From Flemingiibacterium sp045649205 (GTDB taxonomy: Bacteria > Bacillota > Clostridia > Oscillospirales > CAG-272): DNA of 6,758 bases. Made by a program: the position numbers and the translations under genes. The notes below the pieces were generated by a model. It was given only the letters and a program-made list of their open reading frames with translations. It did not search any database and had not been told where the DNA came from. Shown here one piece after another: positions 5,599 through 6,758 of this stretch (position 1 is the stretch's first letter; the number at the start of each line of letters is the position of its first letter). The stretch covers positions 1 through 6,758 of the forward strand of contig JAZRPJ010000191.1 of NCBI GenBank assembly GCA_045649205.1. The letters are read 5' to 3'.

Positions 5599-5626
5599 AT
5601 TATATCATACGCGTAAAAATTTTCAA
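5599..5626 (-). promoter_or_regulatory. Promoter of the acidic membrane protein gene
   Basis: On the minus strand, TTGAAA (5626-5621), a 16-nt spacer and TATAAT (5604-5599), with a TGA just before the -10 that makes an extended -10 (TGnTATAAT). The start site should be near 5592, giving a leader of about 75 nt. It lies after the end of the glycosyltransferase gene, so the small gene is probably transcribed on its own. No operator-like palindrome is evident. Confidence 0.8.
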
Positions 5627-5662
5627 GGTGTATTTTATGAAATAATTGTAAATAGTGAAAAA

Positions 5663-6382
5663 TTATTTTCCCTTGCACTGCTGTTTGTTTCTTTTTTTGA
5701 TTTTTCGAACATCCCCGAGCATTTTAATGCTGTCGCTGAAGACGTGGATCTTACTCTCTCTGTGATTGATGATTTTTACAGGCATTTCGCGGATTTTTGC
5801 CTTGAAATTCCCGGCTTTGATGATTACCTCAAAGTCAAAAGCAAAGCCGTCAACCTCACATTCCGAGAAGATTTTTTTCGCAAGCTCACCTCTGAAGCCC
5901 TTGAACCCACACTGGGAATCCGAAAGCTTGAATCCTCCAATGACCGACAGACATTTAATGTAAATTTTTGACGCTAACTTGCGAAGGGGAGTGTATCCCT
6001 CATAACCGTCACCGGAGAGATTTCGTGAACCGATGATCATGTCCGTATCCGGCTCATTCACGAAGATATCCGCCGCTGTCTTTATGACGTCAAGACCGTA
6101 TGCGAGGTCGCAGTCGGTGAATATAATTACATCCCCGACAGCGTTCATAACACCGTGACGAATGGCACAGCCCTTGCCTCTGTTTTTCTCGTAGCCCACA
6201 GCCTTTATGCAGGGGTCGGGAAAATTTTCCACCGATTTTCTGCAGTCGTCAACACTGCCATCGTCACAGAAAAGCACCTCATAATCGTCAAAATTGTTTT
6301 TCATGTACTCCGAAACGGTTTTAAGTGTGTCGTTTATGATACTGCTTTCGTTGTACATTGGTATGCAAAGAGAAATTTTCAT
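5663..6382 (-). CDS. Family 2 glycosyltransferase, DPM1/polyprenyl-phosphate sugar synthase type
   Basis: A 239-residue GT-A-fold enzyme of the dolichyl/polyprenyl-phosphate glycosyltransferase group, which moves a sugar from a nucleotide sugar to a lipid phosphate at the cytoplasmic membrane face. Motifs in order: CIPMYNE (6-12), CDDGSVDD (39-46) for nucleotide binding, NRGKGCAIRHG (67-77), the metal-binding DCD (90-92), IIGSR (116-120), SDSQCGFKGFR (154-164) and GFAFDFEV (179-186), followed by MPVKI. No transmembrane helix follows the catalytic domain, as in short DPM1-like enzymes. The C-terminus is strongly basic (KKRNKQQCKGK) and may touch the membrane. The ATG at 6382 has an AGGAG site at 6 nt. 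It lies 26 nt behind the methyltransferase gene and is probably cotranscribed with it. Donor and acceptor cannot be deduced. Confidence 0.9.
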   Translation of the reverse strand: MKISLCIPMYNESSIINDTLKTVSEYMKNNFDDYEVLFCDDGSVDDCRKSVENFPDPCIKAVGYEKNRGKGCAIRHGVMNAVGDVIIFTDCDLAYGLDVIKTAADIFVNEPDTDMIIGSRNLSGDGYEGYTPLRKLASKIYIKCLSVIGGFKLSDSQCGFKGFRGELAKKIFSECEVDGFAFDFEVIIKAGNFKAKIREMPVKIINHRESKIHVFSDSIKMLGDVRKIKKRNKQQCKGK

Positions 6383-6408
6383 TCTGATCTCCTATCCCAT
6401 ATGGGGGT

Positions 6409-6758
6409 TCAATTTTTTTCGTAAATAAATATATCAAAATCTGCCGTGATTTCAAGAGAATCAAGACTGTCAAGCTTTGCCGCGTCGGTGACGGACGTCT
6501 TGAAGGCATATGGGGTCATCATGAGAAGCTTTCGCAGATCTTTGCCATCGCATTTGAATGTGTAGCTTAAATTACGCTTTTCAACTTCCGCAAAACCTAC
6601 GGGTAAATCCCGTCTACCCTCGTTTTCGTATACATCCGCATACATTGCTTCTTTGAATTCATACAGGTGACGCTTACCTGCACCAATTACAATTAATCTG
6701 CCGCCCTCTTTGAGTATCCGCGAAAATTCTTCCTCGGCGATGGGGGCGAAAAGACTTA
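6409..6758 (-). CDS. rlmA: RlmA-type 23S rRNA (guanine-N1)-methyltransferase, C-terminal part
   Basis: The last 115 residues of a gene entering from the right edge; the N-terminus is outside the window. The visible start SLFAPIAEEEFSRILKEGGR followed by LIVIGAGKRHLYEFKEAMY fits the end of a class I SAM-dependent methyltransferase domain. The combination FAP...EE..R.LK.GG, the HL.E..E..Y segment and a later KLLMMTPYAFKTS is characteristic of the RlmA family (RlmAI/RlmAII, TlrB), which methylates N1 of a guanine in helix 35 of 23S rRNA. The zinc-finger N-terminus and the SAM-binding GxGxG loop that would settle this are not visible. In some relatives the modification gives macrolide (tylosin) resistance; that is not implied here. 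Confidence 0.72.
   Translation of the reverse strand, partial: SLFAPIAEEEFSRILKEGGRLIVIGAGKRHLYEFKEAMYADVYENEGRRDLPVGFAEVEKRNLSYTFKCDGKDLRKLLMMTPYAFKTSVTDAAKLDSLDSLEITADFDIFIYEKN

Noticed and set aside
5640..5668. 8-bp A/T-only inverted repeat at the end of the glycosyltransferase gene
   Set aside because: It includes the stop codon, has no GC pairs and would form only a very weak stem; expected by chance in such A/T-rich DNA.
6396..6405. CCCATATGGG palindrome just before the glycosyltransferase ribosome binding site
   Set aside because: A 10-bp palindrome with no loop and no U-tract; it is not a terminator and too short to call an operator.
1..6758. CRISPR array, tRNA, rRNA, transposase or phage genes
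   Set aside because: No regularly spaced repeats, cloverleaf sequences, rRNA motifs or transposase/integrase domains were seen on either strand.

Overview
The window looks like chromosomal DNA of a low-to-mid GC Gram-positive bacterium of the gut Clostridia (Ruminococcaceae/Oscillospiraceae type). The evidence is AGGAGG-type ribosome binding sites, consensus housekeeping promoters, a LacI-type regulator, and two palindromic intergenic elements of a kind I recall as common in that group. The assignment is an inference, not proof.

Left half (1-3524, minus strand): an apparent three-gene operon, read right to left. It encodes a 604-residue class I phosphomannose-isomerase-like cupin (1710-3524), a 240-residue PIG-L/LmbE zinc deacetylase (741-1463), and the first 244 residues of a DUF4380-like protein of the galactose-mutarotase fold (734 to the left edge). 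Genes two and three are 6 nt apart. Genes one and two are separated by 246 nt holding a stem-loop and a roughly 120-bp interspersed palindromic element.

Centre (3525-3717): a divergent control region. The minus-strand operon has a consensus promoter (TTGACA, 16 nt, TATAAT) whose spacer is filled by a LacI-type palindrome centred on AAAACGTTTT. The regulator gene has its own promoter (TTGAAA, 17 nt, TATAAT) on the plus strand.

Plus-strand genes: the LacI-family regulator (3718-4722) is followed after 10 nt by a 113-residue protein of unknown function (4733-5074), whose stop codon lies at the edge of a second hairpin-rich element (about 5071-5149). That element also separates these genes from the convergent gene to the right.

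Right part (minus strand): a 114-residue single-pass membrane protein with a very acidic, Cys/His-clustered tail (5172-5516) and its own promoter. Next comes a soluble DPM1-type family 2 glycosyltransferase (5663-6382), and then the C-terminal part of an RlmA-type rRNA guanine methyltransferase running off the right edge (6409-6758).

Working model (inference): the LacI-family protein senses a sugar or sugar derivative and represses the operon by sitting between its -35 and -10. The operon would then deacetylate, isomerise or epimerise an unidentified carbohydrate. The substrate cannot be read from the sequence. The genes right of 5150 look like unrelated housekeeping or cell-envelope genes.
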